Shown here: piece by piece, positions 1 to 8,533 of the stretch
Layout of the letters: every line of letters starts with the position of its first letter
How positions within the stretch are numbered: position 1 is the first letter of the stretch
Notes under the pieces: generated by a model
Databases searched by the model: none
What the model saw: the letters and a program-made list of their open reading frames with translations, nothing else
What the model was told of the DNA's origin: nothing
Origin: Streptomyces finlayi
Lineage (GTDB): Bacteria; Actinomycetota; Actinomycetes; Streptomycetales; Streptomycetaceae
NCBI RefSeq assembly: GCF_014216315.1
Contig: NZ_CP045702.1
Location: forward strand, 3,534,001-3,598,000
Direction: 5' to 3'
Length of the DNA stretch: 64,000 bases
Program-made: the position numbers and the translations under genes

Positions 1-576
1 CCGCAGGGTCCTGAGCGCCCGCGCCAGCCTGCGCCGGGCCTGCACCATCGGGGTCCGGTAGCGCAGCACCGGCGGCCCGCCGTCCTCGCCCGCCTCCCGG
101 TACTCCCGCTCCTCGTCGGCGAAGAGCACGAACCAGCGCACCGGGACCTGCCACACCGCCGTCCTGATCCACGGCCGGGCATCCGGATTCCGCTCCCGCC
201 ACCGCTCGTGATCCGTGAGCGCCTGACCCCGCACGACCGGGGGCAGCACCGCGTCGAACACCATGGCCGGAAACATCCCCTCGAGTTCCTCCAGAGCCAG
301 CCATCCGCGCAGCCGCGTACGCCAGGGGCAGACACACACCACCCCGTCGGCCTCGGCGACGAACGCGTCCGCGCTCTCGTGCGCCGGCACCCCGACCGGG
401 GGAGTCGCCGCCAAGTCCGCGAGGGAGCGGCGCAGTTCGTCCTGGGCGGTGGGGAAGGAGGAACGCTCCGCGTATCTGGCCCAGTGGGCCCGCTCGGGCC
501 CCGGAAAGGCGGCGAGCGGCTCGTACACGCGCAGATAGGACGAGTAAGGGACGAGCACTGAAGACACCACCGACAT
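1..576 (-). CDS. Conserved hypothetical protein, C-terminus outside window
   Basis: A reading frame opens with ATG at 576 and stays open for 192 codons to the first base of the window, so the C-terminus is missing. It begins MSVVSSVLVPYSSY and is rich in Trp, Arg and Pro; I see no signal peptide, membrane segment or catalytic motif. Codon use (GC at third positions) is normal for the neighbourhood, which supports a real gene over the two shorter plus-strand frames across it. It is divergent from valine dehydrogenase, with about 180 bp between the two starts. I do not recognise the family; it resembles uncharacterised actinobacterial proteins encoded next to valine dehydrogenase. Function unknown. 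Confidence 0.7.
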   Translation of the reverse strand, partial: MSVVSSVLVPYSSYLRVYEPLAAFPGPERAHWARYAERSSFPTAQDELRRSLADLAATPPVGVPAHESADAFVAEADGVVCVCPWRTRLRGWLALEELEGMFPAMVFDAVLPPVVRGQALTDHERWRERNPDARPWIRTAVWQVPVRWFVLFADEEREYREAGEDGGPPVLRYRTPMVQARRRLARALRTLR

Positions 577-755
577 GTGCCGAATCGTGTCACGCCGCCA
601 CTCCCCCAGGGGGTGATCCTCCGCACCGGCACGAACTCTCCGTACGCGGAGGACTTACGCTCTTGCCCAGTCGGGCCGACCGTGCCGGTCGGCCCGGTGG
701 CCCTCCCCACCTTCAGGAGGGCCTTCCCGCCGCTTCGTACTTGGGAGTCACCACA

Positions 756-1838
756 GTGACCGATGTGACCGACGGCGTCCTGCACACCCTGTTCCACTCG
801 GAGCAGGGGGGCCACGAACAAGTCGTGCTCTGCCAGGACCGTGCCAGCGGCCTCAAGGCCGTCATCGCCATCCACTCCACCGCCCTGGGCCCGGCCCTCG
901 GCGGCACCCGCTTCTATCCGTACGCCTCCGAGGAGGAGGCGGTCGCGGACGCCCTGAACCTCGCGCGGGGCATGTCGTACAAGAACGCCATGGCCGGCCT
1001 CGACCACGGCGGCGGCAAGGCCGTCATCATCGGGGACCCGGACACGATCAAGTCCGAGGAGCTGCTGCTGGCCTACGGCCGGTTCGTCGCCTCGCTCGGC
1101 GGGCGCTACGTGACCGCCTGCGATGTCGGCACCTATGTCGCCGACATGGACATCGTGGCCCGCGAGTGCCGCTGGACCACCGGCCGCTCCCCCGAGAACG
1201 GCGGCGCGGGCGACTCCTCCGTACTCACCGCCTTCGGTGTCTTCCAGGGCATGCGGGCCTCCGCCCAGCACCTGTGGGGCGACCCGAGCCTGCGCGGCCG
1301 GAAGGTCGGTGTCGCCGGTGTCGGCAAGGTCGGCCACCATCTGGTCAGGCACCTGCTCGCGGACGGCGCCGTGGTCGTCGTCACGGACGTGCGGGAGGAG
1401 TCGGTACGCCGGATCACCGAGCAGTACCCCGAGGTCTCGGTGGCCGCGGACACCGACGCGCTGATCCGTACCGAGGGCCTGGACATCTACGCCCCGTGCG
1501 CGCTCGGCGGAGCCCTCGACGACGACACCGTGCCGGTGCTCACCGCGAAGGTGGTGTGCGGCGCCGCCAACAACCAGCTCGCGCACCCGGGCGTCGAGAA
1601 GGATCTGGCCGACCGCTCGATCCTGTACGCACCCGACTACGTCGTGAACGCCGGTGGCGTGATCCAGGTCGCCGACGAGCTCCACGGCTTCGACTTCGAC
1701 CGGTGCAAGGCGAAGGCCACGAAGATCTTCGACACCACGCTGGCCATATTCGCACGTGCGAAGGCCGACGGAATTCCGCCGGCCGCAGCGGCCGACCGGA
1801 TCGCCGAACAGCGGATGGCCGACGCCCGCCGTCACTGA
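756..1838 (+). CDS. vdh: Valine (branched-chain amino acid) dehydrogenase
   Basis: A Glu/Leu/Phe/Val dehydrogenase of 360 residues. It reversibly deaminates valine (and probably leucine and isoleucine) to 2-oxo acids with NAD+, feeding branched-chain acyl-CoA precursors for fatty acids and polyketides; cytoplasmic. The catalytic-lysine segment YKNAMAGLDHGGGKA lies near residue 75, and the Rossmann segment VGVAGVGKVGHHLVRHL near residue 185. A GTG start at 756 is chosen because GGGAG sits nine bases upstream and the protein then begins VTDVTDGVLHTLFH, as in other streptomycete enzymes. The frame extends upstream to 663 but that part is not conserved. Length matches the family (about 360). It is monocistronic, divergent from the gene on its left. 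Confidence 0.95.
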   Translation: MTDVTDGVLHTLFHSEQGGHEQVVLCQDRASGLKAVIAIHSTALGPALGGTRFYPYASEEEAVADALNLARGMSYKNAMAGLDHGGGKAVIIGDPDTIKSEELLLAYGRFVASLGGRYVTACDVGTYVADMDIVARECRWTTGRSPENGGAGDSSVLTAFGVFQGMRASAQHLWGDPSLRGRKVGVAGVGKVGHHLVRHLLADGAVVVVTDVREESVRRITEQYPEVSVAADTDALIRTEGLDIYAPCALGGALDDDTVPVLTAKVVCGAANNQLAHPGVEKDLADRSILYAPDYVVNAGGVIQVADELHGFDFDRCKAKATKIFDTTLAIFARAKADGIPPAAAADRIAEQRMADARRH

Positions 1839-2140
1839 CCGGTGGCGGGGTCTTCGCTACCCGTCACCGCATACGGCCCGCCGGCCGGCGAGACAAGACT
1901 CACGCCGGTCGGCGGGTCGCCCGCTCAGAAGAGGTTAAAATCGCAGCTGACCAGGGCGGACAGGGCTCCGCGCCGGGTCGCTTACGGGGCACTTCATGCG
2001 AGCGGCGTACCGTATGGCCACGGAAGCAGGTACCGTTAAAGCCCTACAGGCGCGGTCTCTCAGCCGGGAGTCCGTCCTGAAACATGAACGCGTGTCAAGA
2101 CTCTGGGGCCGTCGAGCCCCGTCACCGAGGGGGTCGAGCC
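1839..2140. other. Intergenic leader before the DUF3073 gene
   Basis: About 300 bases without a convincing gene. The stretch 1930-2045 contains AT-rich patches (GAGGTTAAAATC near 1930 and GTACCGTTAAAG near 2032) that could be -10 regions for the downstream gene. I see no terminator of normal strength right after vdh. Confidence 0.4.
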
Positions 2141-2404
2141 ATGGGGCGCGGCCGGGCAAAGGCCAAGCAGACCAAGGTCGCCCGTCAGCTGAAGTACAGC
2201 AGCGGCGGGACTGACCTGTCGCGTCTGGCCAATGAGCTGGGCGCATCACCTTCGAGTCAGCCACCGAACGCTGAGCCGTTCGAGGACGACGACGAGGAAG
2301 ATGACCCGTACGCACAGTACGCGGATCAGTACAACGACGACGATGACGAGGACGAGGACGAGGACGATCAGTCCGGTCCGTCGTCACAGCGCCGCGGCGC
2401 TTGA
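2141..2404 (+). CDS. DUF3073 small acidic-tailed protein
   Basis: An 87-residue protein starting MGRGRAKAKQTKVARQLKY, a basic N-terminus typical of the actinobacterial DUF3073 family, followed by a low-complexity acidic tail of Asp and Glu from about residue 47 and a short basic end. The ATG at 2141 is preceded by GAGGGGG at the right distance; an upstream in-frame start at 2084 is less likely. The family is conserved next to purM in streptomycetes, but its function is not known to me. The mix of a basic head and an acidic tail suggests a nucleic-acid- or protein-binding role, which is inference only. A strong terminator follows. Confidence 0.85.
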   Translation: MGRGRAKAKQTKVARQLKYSSGGTDLSRLANELGASPSSQPPNAEPFEDDDEEDDPYAQYADQYNDDDDEDEDEDDQSGPSSQRRGA

Positions 2405-2416
2405 CCTCGCGCTGAC

Positions 2417-2454
2417 ACAAAACCCGGTCCGGGCCTGCTCGGACCGGGTTTTGT
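2417..2454. terminator. Bidirectional hairpin terminator
   Basis: The stem ACAAAACCCGGTCC (2417-2430) pairs with its perfect complement at 2441-2454 around a 10-base loop. It has A-tracts and T-tracts on both arms, so it can stop transcription in either direction, between DUF3073 and purM. Confidence 0.85.
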
Positions 2455-2529
2455 GCTGTCCTGGTGACGGCGGGCCGGTTCGGTGGAGTCGCGTCGCCGG
2501 GCCGGTGGAGTCGCGTCGGGCCGGCCGGT

Positions 2530-2561
2530 GGCGGGTCACCGGACGATTCCGGTGACCCGCC
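2530..2561. terminator. Terminator after purM
   Basis: The arms GGCGGGTCACCGG (2530-2542) and CCGGTGACCCGCC (2549-2561) form a 13-bp perfect stem with a six-base loop, ten bases past the purM stop codon. Confidence 0.75.
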
Positions 2562-2570
2562 CCGTACTGC

Positions 2571-3644
2571 CTACTTCGCGTAGTCGCCCACGAGCTCGGC
2601 GCCCGAGGTGTGTGCGCCCCGGTCGGTGATCTCTCCGGCGACCCACGAGTCGATACCGCGGTCGGCCAGGGTGGTCAGTGCCGCGTCGACCGAGTCCGCG
2701 GGGACGATCGCGATCATGCCGACGCCCATGTTGAGCGTCTTCTCCAGCTCCAGCCGCTCGACCTGTCCGGCCTTGCCGACCAGGTCGAAGACCGCGCCGG
2801 GCGCCCACGTGGAGCGGTCCACGGTGGCGTGCAGCGCGTCCGGGACGACGCGGGCCAGGTTGTTGGCCAGACCGCCGCCTGTGACGTGGCTGAAGGCATG
2901 CACCTCGGTCGTACGGGTGAGCGCCAGGCAGTCCAGCGAGTAGATCTTGGTGGGCTCCAGGAGCTCCTCGCCGAGCGTCCGGCCGAACTCCTCGACCTGG
3001 CGGTCGAGCGCCCAGCCCGCGCGGTCGAAGAGCACGTGCCGGACCAGCGAGTACCCGTTGGAGTGAAGACCGGAGGACGCCATCGCGATGACCGCGTCAC
3101 CCTTACGGATTCGGTCGGGACCGAGCAGGTGCTCGGCCTCGACCACGCCCGTGCCGGCGCCCGCCACATCGAAGTCGTCGGGACCCAGGAGGCCCGGGTG
3201 CTCGGCCGTCTCGCCGCCGACGAGGGCGCAGCCCGCGAGGACACAGCCTTCGGCGATGCCCTTCACGATGGCCGCGACACGCTCGGGATGCACCTTGCCG
3301 ACACAGATGTAGTCGGTCATGAAGAGCGGCTCGGCGCCACAGACGACCAGGTCGTCGACGACCATGCCGACGAGGTCGTGGCCGATGGTGTCGTACACAC
3401 CCATCCGGCGCGCGATATCCACCTTCGTACCGACGCCGTCGGTTGCGGAGGCGAGCAGCGGACGCTCGTAACGCTTGAGCGCCGAGGCGTCGAAGAGGCC
3501 GGCGAATCCGCCGAGGCCGCCGAGGCCCGCGACCTCTGCGCGCTGCGTCTTCTTCACCCACTCCTTCATCAGCTCGACAGCACGGTCGCCGGCCTCGATG
3601 TCGACGCCCGCTGCCGCGTAGGAAGCACCTGTTGTCTCAGACAT
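2571..3644 (-). CDS. purM: Phosphoribosylformylglycinamidine cyclo-ligase (AIR synthetase)
   Basis: A 357-residue enzyme that closes formylglycinamidine ribonucleotide to aminoimidazole ribonucleotide with ATP, step 5 of de novo purine synthesis; cytoplasmic dimer of the PurM/SelD/HypE superfamily. Visible family segments are YAAAGVDIEAGDRAV near the N-terminus, LLASATDGVGTKVDIA, DLVVCGAEPLFMTDY, ALVGGETAEHPG and SHVTGGGLANNLARV. The ATG at 3644 gives the usual start MSETTGASYAAAGVD. It lies 60 bases downstream of purF on the same strand, so the two are probably co-transcribed; a terminator follows. Confidence 0.97.
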   Translation of the reverse strand: MSETTGASYAAAGVDIEAGDRAVELMKEWVKKTQRAEVAGLGGLGGFAGLFDASALKRYERPLLASATDGVGTKVDIARRMGVYDTIGHDLVGMVVDDLVVCGAEPLFMTDYICVGKVHPERVAAIVKGIAEGCVLAGCALVGGETAEHPGLLGPDDFDVAGAGTGVVEAEHLLGPDRIRKGDAVIAMASSGLHSNGYSLVRHVLFDRAGWALDRQVEEFGRTLGEELLEPTKIYSLDCLALTRTTEVHAFSHVTGGGLANNLARVVPDALHATVDRSTWAPGAVFDLVGKAGQVERLELEKTLNMGVGMIAIVPADSVDAALTTLADRGIDSWVAGEITDRGAHTSGAELVGDYAK

Positions 3645-3704
3645 TGCCTGGGATCTTTCGTGTGGAAGTACGGGGCTGGTGGGGGAAGCGCCGGTCGTTC
3701 CGGA

Positions 3705-5231
3705 TCACGGACGACGCAGCGCGTCGGCCGCCGCGGTGGCGGCGGGGCCGGCCGCCAGCTCGGTCTCCAGCAGCTGCTTGCCGAGCAGCTCCGGGTCCGG
3801 GAGCTCCATCGGGTACACCCCGTCGAAGCAGGCGCGGCAGAGATTCGGCTTGGCGATCGTCGTCGCCTCGACCATCGCGTCGAGCGAGATGTACGAGAGC
3901 GAGTCGGCACCCATGGACGTGGCGATCTCGTCGACCGTCATGCCGTTGGCGATCAGCTCGGCGCGGGTCGCGAAGTCGATACCGAAGAAGCAGGGCCACT
4001 TGACCGGCGGGGAGGAGATCCGGATGTGGATCTCGGCCGCGCCCGCCTCGCGGAGCATCCGGACGAGCGCGCGCTGGGTGTTGCCGCGGACGATCGAGTC
4101 GTCGACGACCACCAGGCGCTTGCCCTTGATGACTTCCTTGAGCGGGTTCAGCTTGAGCCGGATCCCCAGCTGGCGGATGGTCTGGGACGGCTGGATGAAG
4201 GTCCGGCCCACGTACGCGTTCTTGACCAGCCCGGCGCCGAACGGGATCCCGCTGGCCTCGGCGTATCCGATCGCGGCGGGCGTGCCGGATTCCGGAGTCG
4301 CTATGACCAGATCCGCTTCGGCCGGGGCTTCGGCGGCCAGCCTGCGGCCCATCTCCACACGGGAGAGGTAGACGTTCCGCCCGGCGATGTCGGTGTCGGG
4401 GCGGGCCAGGTAGACGTACTCGAAGACACAGCCCTTGGGCTTCGCTTCCGCGAAGCGGGAGGTGCGCAGACCGTTCTCGTCGATGGCGATCAGCTCACCG
4501 GGCTCGACCTCGCGGACGAAGCTGGCGCCGCAGATGTCCAGGGCGGCGGACTCGGAGGCCACCACCCAGCCGCGCTCCAGACGGCCGAGGACCAGCGGGC
4601 GGATGCCCTGCGGGTCACGGGCGGCGTAGAGCGTTTGCTCGTCCATGAAGACGAGCGAGAAGGCACCCCGCACCTCGGGAAGCACCTTGGTGGCCGCTTC
4701 TTCGATGGTGAGCGGCTTGTCGTCGTCATCGGTCTGGCCGGCGAGCAGCGCGGTCACGAGATCGGTGTCGTTGGTCGCGGCGACCTGGGTGGCGCGGCCG
4801 TCCCTGCGAGGGAGGTCTGCGACCATCTCGGCGAGCTGGGCCGTATTGACCAGGTTGCCGTTGTGACCCAGGGCGATCGAGCCGTGCGCGGTGGCACGGA
4901 ACGTCGGCTGCGCGTTCTCCCACACCGAGGCACCGGTGGTGGAGTAGCGGGCATGACCGACCGCGATATGGCCCTGGAGCGATCCCAGAGACGTTTCGTC
5001 GAAGACCTGCGAGACCAGTCCCATGTCCTTGAAGACCAGGATCTGGGACCCGTTGCTCACTGCGATGCCCGCGGACTCCTGTCCACGGTGCTGCAGGGCA
5101 TACAGTCCGAAATAGGTGAGCTTGGCGACCTCTTCGCCCGGAGCCCAGACACCGAAGACGCCACAAGCGTCCTGGGGGCCTTTCTCTCCGGGGAGCAGGT
5201 CGTGGTTGAGTCGTCCATCACCACGAGGCAC
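3705..5231 (-). CDS. purF: Amidophosphoribosyltransferase
   Basis: A 508-residue enzyme for the first committed step of purine synthesis, PRPP plus glutamine to phosphoribosylamine. The class II glutamine amidotransferase domain begins at Cys23 in DACGVFGVWAP, so 22 residues form a propeptide that must be removed to free the nucleophile. The C-terminal phosphoribosyltransferase domain carries the PRPP loop VVVDDSIVRGNT. A GTG start at 5231 (PRGDGRLNHDLLPG) is chosen from the family N-terminus. The frame is open further upstream to 5510 but that part is not conserved. GGAGG lies almost against the chosen start, so spacing is unusual and the exact start is less certain. It is transcribed towards purM. 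Confidence 0.95.
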   Translation of the reverse strand: MPRGDGRLNHDLLPGEKGPQDACGVFGVWAPGEEVAKLTYFGLYALQHRGQESAGIAVSNGSQILVFKDMGLVSQVFDETSLGSLQGHIAVGHARYSTTGASVWENAQPTFRATAHGSIALGHNGNLVNTAQLAEMVADLPRRDGRATQVAATNDTDLVTALLAGQTDDDDKPLTIEEAATKVLPEVRGAFSLVFMDEQTLYAARDPQGIRPLVLGRLERGWVVASESAALDICGASFVREVEPGELIAIDENGLRTSRFAEAKPKGCVFEYVYLARPDTDIAGRNVYLSRVEMGRRLAAEAPAEADLVIATPESGTPAAIGYAEASGIPFGAGLVKNAYVGRTFIQPSQTIRQLGIRLKLNPLKEVIKGKRLVVVDDSIVRGNTQRALVRMLREAGAAEIHIRISSPPVKWPCFFGIDFATRAELIANGMTVDEIATSMGADSLSYISLDAMVEATTIAKPNLCRACFDGVYPMELPDPELLGKQLLETELAAGPAATAAADALRRP

Positions 5232-5798
5232 GCCTCCGAGTGTAGGCGAGATCGACCACCGGTCCGAATTCGGTGCCTGCCGCACCCGGGCCGCCAGGGC
5301 ATCGCGGACGTGCGTGACGGAGGTCCCGGACGAACCCTCCCCGCACCCTCCGATGATCACTGCGCGTGACACCGGGAGGGTGGCAGGACTGGCCGTCGGC
5401 GCGCTGTGGGCGGCAGGCGCCCGGATTAGCGGCCCGTTACCGATCAGTTCAAGCCAGCGGCCGACCGGGACCGCGAGCCCACGTCGTGGCGCACGGTGAT
5501 CCCGGAGCACCCCCGCCGAGGAGCTGGCCGAACGCTCGTTTCGTGGTGAGCCTCACACTGCGGGACCCTCTTGCAGGAGTCGGTGGCCTCTCGGGTGGAG
5601 AGGCCACCGGGGGCGCGGGCGGCGAGGGCCTCCTGCCGCCGCGAGGAAGTCCGGGGTCCGAGACCGGCATTGACAGGCGCGGACCGCCGGCAGGCTCCTG
5701 GGCCGTGCGGCCCCTCGGTGATCACTCGGTCACGCTCGTGCCGTCATCCGCCGCGTGCGCCGCCCCGGCAGGAGTCCTCATGCCCGCAGATCAGTCCG
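5232..5798. other. Intergenic region upstream of purF with a strong hairpin
   Basis: About 570 bases with frames open on both strands but none with family resemblance or a good ribosome site. Its only clear structure is the hairpin at 5581-5609. It must carry the purF promoter and possibly the terminator of the lipoprotein gene. I see no riboswitch that I can name. Confidence 0.4.
5581..5609. terminator. 12-bp stem hairpin
   Basis: The arms CGGTGGCCTCTC (5581-5592) and GAGAGGCCACCG (5598-5609) pair perfectly around a five-base loop. It could end transcription reading through from the lipoprotein gene on the minus strand before purF. Confidence 0.55.
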
Positions 5799-6638
5799 CT
5801 ACTTCCCGTCCTCGGGGGCGGAGGCGCCGAGTCCCTTGCCGTTCTCCGCGGTCAGGGACAGGGCCCGGCCGTCGATCTCGTACGTCGTCTTCCCGCTGAG
5901 TGCGGCGAGCACGGACCGTTCGACGTCCATCTCGGCGTCCCCGCACATCTTGCGGGTGGAGGCGAGCGGTCCGAAGGTGATCGACGAGCCGGCCACCGTC
6001 GCCTTGCCGCGGAAGTTGTTGCAGCCGAGGTTTCCCTCCACGGTGCCGTCCTTGCCGAAGACGATGCGGGGTGCCTTGTCCCGGGTGCCCGCGGGCAGGG
6101 AGGTCGCGGTCTCGCCGTCGTTCAGGGTGGTGACGGTCCAGGTGGTGCCGGTGAGCGGGGCCGCGGGCCGGGCAGGCTCGGACGTGAGGGTGACGGTGTC
6201 CCCCTTGCCCGTCGTCAGAGTGAGGGTCTTGTTCACCACGGCCGCTTTGAGGGTGCCGCTGAACGCGCGGGCAAGGGCGTTCTCGAAGTCCTGCACGTCC
6301 TTCTCGCAGGCCATTTCGGTGGTGGTGCCCGGTCCGAGGGTGACGGTGTCGCCCTCGACACGGACGTTGGCGGTGTAGTGGTTGCAGCCGAGATTCCCGG
6401 TGGCCTTGCCCTGGGAATCCATGGTCACGTGGGCCTCGGCCGGCGCGGTGGACTTCTTCCCGTCGACGGTCATGGACTGGACGTTCCAGCGGACGCCGGT
6501 GACGGGCAGGTCGGTACGCACCGTGCCGCTGCCGTCGCCGGTTCCCGCGCCGGAGCCGGCTCCGGAACCCGACTCCGTGCCGCAGGCGGCGAGGGTGAGG
6601 ACGGCGAGGACGCTGACAGCCATACGTTGTGTGCGCAT
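5799..6638 (-). CDS. Lipoprotein with two META domains
   Basis: A 279-residue secreted lipoprotein. The signal peptide has a short basic start, a hydrophobic core and the lipobox LAAC, with acylated Cys19. A Ser/Gly-rich linker leads to two repeats of the META (HslJ/DUF306) fold, around residues 45-150 and 160-265. Each has the diagnostic GNLGCNH/GNLGCNN segment and a second cysteine (EMAC, KMC) that probably forms a disulfide with it. META proteins are linked to envelope stress and antibiotic tolerance in other bacteria; here the role is not known. It is on its own, 40 bases downstream of the next gene on the same strand. Confidence 0.88.
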   Translation of the reverse strand: MRTQRMAVSVLAVLTLAACGTESGSGAGSGAGTGDGSGTVRTDLPVTGVRWNVQSMTVDGKKSTAPAEAHVTMDSQGKATGNLGCNHYTANVRVEGDTVTLGPGTTTEMACEKDVQDFENALARAFSGTLKAAVVNKTLTLTTGKGDTVTLTSEPARPAAPLTGTTWTVTTLNDGETATSLPAGTRDKAPRIVFGKDGTVEGNLGCNNFRGKATVAGSSITFGPLASTRKMCGDAEMDVERSVLAALSGKTTYEIDGRALSLTAENGKGLGASAPEDGK

Positions 6639-6677
6639 GGCCCTGGGACGGATCGGGGTGGCGATCCGGTTCCCCCG

Positions 6678-7478
6678 TCAGCCCATCAGTGGGAGCAGAG
6701 GAGCGAGATCGGCCCGCTCTCCGCTCGCCCTGACCTCCGCCGCGTCCAGCGCCCGGGCCCAGTCGGTACGGCCGGTGGCGAGCCGGGCCCAGACGAGCGG
6801 AGCGGTCTCCACGACATTGGGCGGCGTGCCCCGGGTGTGTTTGGGGCCGCCGATGCACTGGACGACGGCGAACGGCGGGATGCGTACCTCCACCGAACCG
6901 CCCGGGGCCCTGTCCGCGAGAGCGTCGGCCAGCAGCCGGGTACAGGCGGCGAGCGCCTGCCGGTCGTACGGGATGTCCAGGCCGGTCGCCGCGTTCAGAT
7001 CGTCGGTGTGCGTGACCAGCTCGACCGTGCGGGTGACCAGGAAGTCGCCCAGCCGCATCGTCCCGGCCCTGGTCGTGACCAGCCGGTCCCCCGGGACCTC
7101 GGGCACCCGCTCATCGAAGCGGGAGGTCACCTCCGCGTACAGCGTGTCCAGTCCGGGGTAAGCGGCGGCCAGGGTCCGGGTCTCGTCGGCGATGGCCTCC
7201 GCCCGCCCGGCCGTGGAGAACGGCCACTCCAGGAGGGCGAGACCGGGCTTCGGGCCGGCCGGCTCCGGCTCCTCCAGACTCTCGGTGACGCGGGAGAGGG
7301 CCATCGTGAGATGCGCGGCGAGCTCACGGACGGTCCAGTCCCCCAGGCGCGTGGGCAGCGCCAGTTGCCCGGGCGTCAAGGCGCGGACGGCTTCCCGGAC
7401 ATGGGCGAACTGGGCCAGGACCGCGGCGCGGGTCTTCGTGGCGTCGTACGTGCGCGAGCGCTTCTTGGCCGGAGGCAT
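6678..7478 (-). CDS. Maleylpyruvate isomerase/sterol-carrier family protein
   Basis: A 266-residue protein of the mycothiol-dependent maleylpyruvate isomerase (DinB-like) family. The N-terminal helical bundle contains LGDWTVRELAAHLTMAL, whose histidine is one of the usual metal ligands, then FLVTRTVELVTHTDDL with further candidate ligands. The C-terminal third (PGGSVEVRIPPFAVVQC onward) resembles the SCP2-like domain of these proteins. The substrate is unknown. The lysine/arginine-rich start MPPAKKRSRTYD is cytoplasmic. It is followed 39 bases later by the lipoprotein gene, and the M23 gene ends 21 bases upstream, so all may share read-through transcription. Confidence 0.8.
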   Translation of the reverse strand: MPPAKKRSRTYDATKTRAAVLAQFAHVREAVRALTPGQLALPTRLGDWTVRELAAHLTMALSRVTESLEEPEPAGPKPGLALLEWPFSTAGRAEAIADETRTLAAAYPGLDTLYAEVTSRFDERVPEVPGDRLVTTRAGTMRLGDFLVTRTVELVTHTDDLNAATGLDIPYDRQALAACTRLLADALADRAPGGSVEVRIPPFAVVQCIGGPKHTRGTPPNVVETAPLVWARLATGRTDWARALDAAEVRASGERADLAPLLPLMG

Positions 7479-7499
7479 ACGGGCGAGACTAACCGGCGG

Positions 7500-8489
7500 C
7501 TACGACATTTCCCGGAGGTCCCGTGCGAGGTCGGGGGAGCGGGTGGCGGCACTGGCCGTGGCAGTGCCAGTGCCGGTGCCAGTGCCGGTACCGGTGGCGT
7601 CCGGGTCGGCGTCGGAGGGGCCGGTCTCGGGCGCCGCCGCCGTGAAGTGCTCACCGTTGGCCGGTATGCCGATACCCCGCCAGCTGAACGGGATACCGCG
7701 CGCCACGTCCAGGTCCGGATCGTCCATCAGCTGGAAGTGGACATGCGGTTCGGTGGAGTTGCCGGAGTTTCCGCACTCGGCGAGCTCCTGACCGGCCCTG
7801 ACGGTGTCCCCCGCCCGCACGCGGAGCGAGCCGCGCCGGAGGTGGGCGTACATCGCGTACGTACCGTCGCCGATGTCGAGGACGAGGTGGTTCCCGACGA
7901 TCCTGCGGGCGCTCGTCATATCGCGGACCGACGCCTCGATCAGCATCAGATAGGCGAGTGCGGGACCCGAATTACGGCTGAGGTGGTCACGCTGGCCGTG
8001 GCTCGCGTGCACCACGGTGCCGTCCGCCACCGCGAGAAGCGGGGCGCCGAAGGCCGGGAAGTCCCGGTTACGGCGGACGACCGGCCAGAGCCATCGGAAC
8101 GGCGGGCGGACGGCGGCCTTTTCGCCCCCCTCTTCGCCCCCCTCTTCGCTCAAGGGCTTGGGCTCGAACTCGGGCTCGGCCACGATGTCGATCGCGTACG
8201 TCTGTCCGTACCCGTGCGTACCGTGGCTCGGCACCTTGTCCGCCGGGCTGTTCAGCGCGGACCACCGACCGGCCACCGGCGGCTCGACCTCCACCGGAGG
8301 AACCGTCCTCGCCCGTTCCGTACGGCTGCGGCGGCCCATCAGAAGGCCGATGGCGATCGCGGCACCCGCCGGCACGAACGTCAGCCCGTAGGGAATCAGC
8401 GGTTCGGAAAGGAAGCTCGCGAGCACCAGCGCCACGAAGACGATCCAGCAGCAGCGGTACAGGATCATGGCGGCCTTGCGTACGGACAT
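7500..8489 (-). CDS. Membrane-anchored M23 family metallopeptidase
   Basis: A 329-residue protein with two hydrophobic segments near the N-terminus (about residues 10-27 and 31-50) and an M23 (LytM/Gly-Gly endopeptidase-like) domain. The zinc ligands are visible as HGYGQTYAIDIV (His, Asp) and PHVHFQL (HxH), with YAMYAHL between them. Such enzymes cleave peptidoglycan cross-links, or are degenerate regulators; the ligands look complete here. The ATG at 8489 has GAGGGGAA before it. The C-terminus has a Thr-Gly run encoded by a short tandem repeat around 7555-7605. It lies 44 bases downstream of the ArsR gene, so it is probably its co-transcribed target. Confidence 0.85.
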   Translation of the reverse strand: MSVRKAAMILYRCCWIVFVALVLASFLSEPLIPYGLTFVPAGAAIAIGLLMGRRSRTERARTVPPVEVEPPVAGRWSALNSPADKVPSHGTHGYGQTYAIDIVAEPEFEPKPLSEEGGEEGGEKAAVRPPFRWLWPVVRRNRDFPAFGAPLLAVADGTVVHASHGQRDHLSRNSGPALAYLMLIEASVRDMTSARRIVGNHLVLDIGDGTYAMYAHLRRGSLRVRAGDTVRAGQELAECGNSGNSTEPHVHFQLMDDPDLDVARGIPFSWRGIGIPANGEHFTAAAPETGPSDADPDATGTGTGTGTGTATASAATRSPDLARDLREMS

Positions 8490-8533
8490 GGTGTTCCCCT
8501 CGTTCTGTCGGCTCGTCGTGGATGCGGGACCGC

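Noticed and set aside
2610..5369. Very long plus-strand frame (over 900 codons) across purM and purF
   Set aside because: It is antisense to two certain genes; composition (Arg, Gly, Val, Asp-rich) is that of the complement of GC-rich coding DNA, and no family resemblance or ribosome site is seen.
5366..5899. Possible gene in the purF upstream gap
   Set aside because: Frames on both strands lack ribosome sites and any conserved segment; kept as intergenic.
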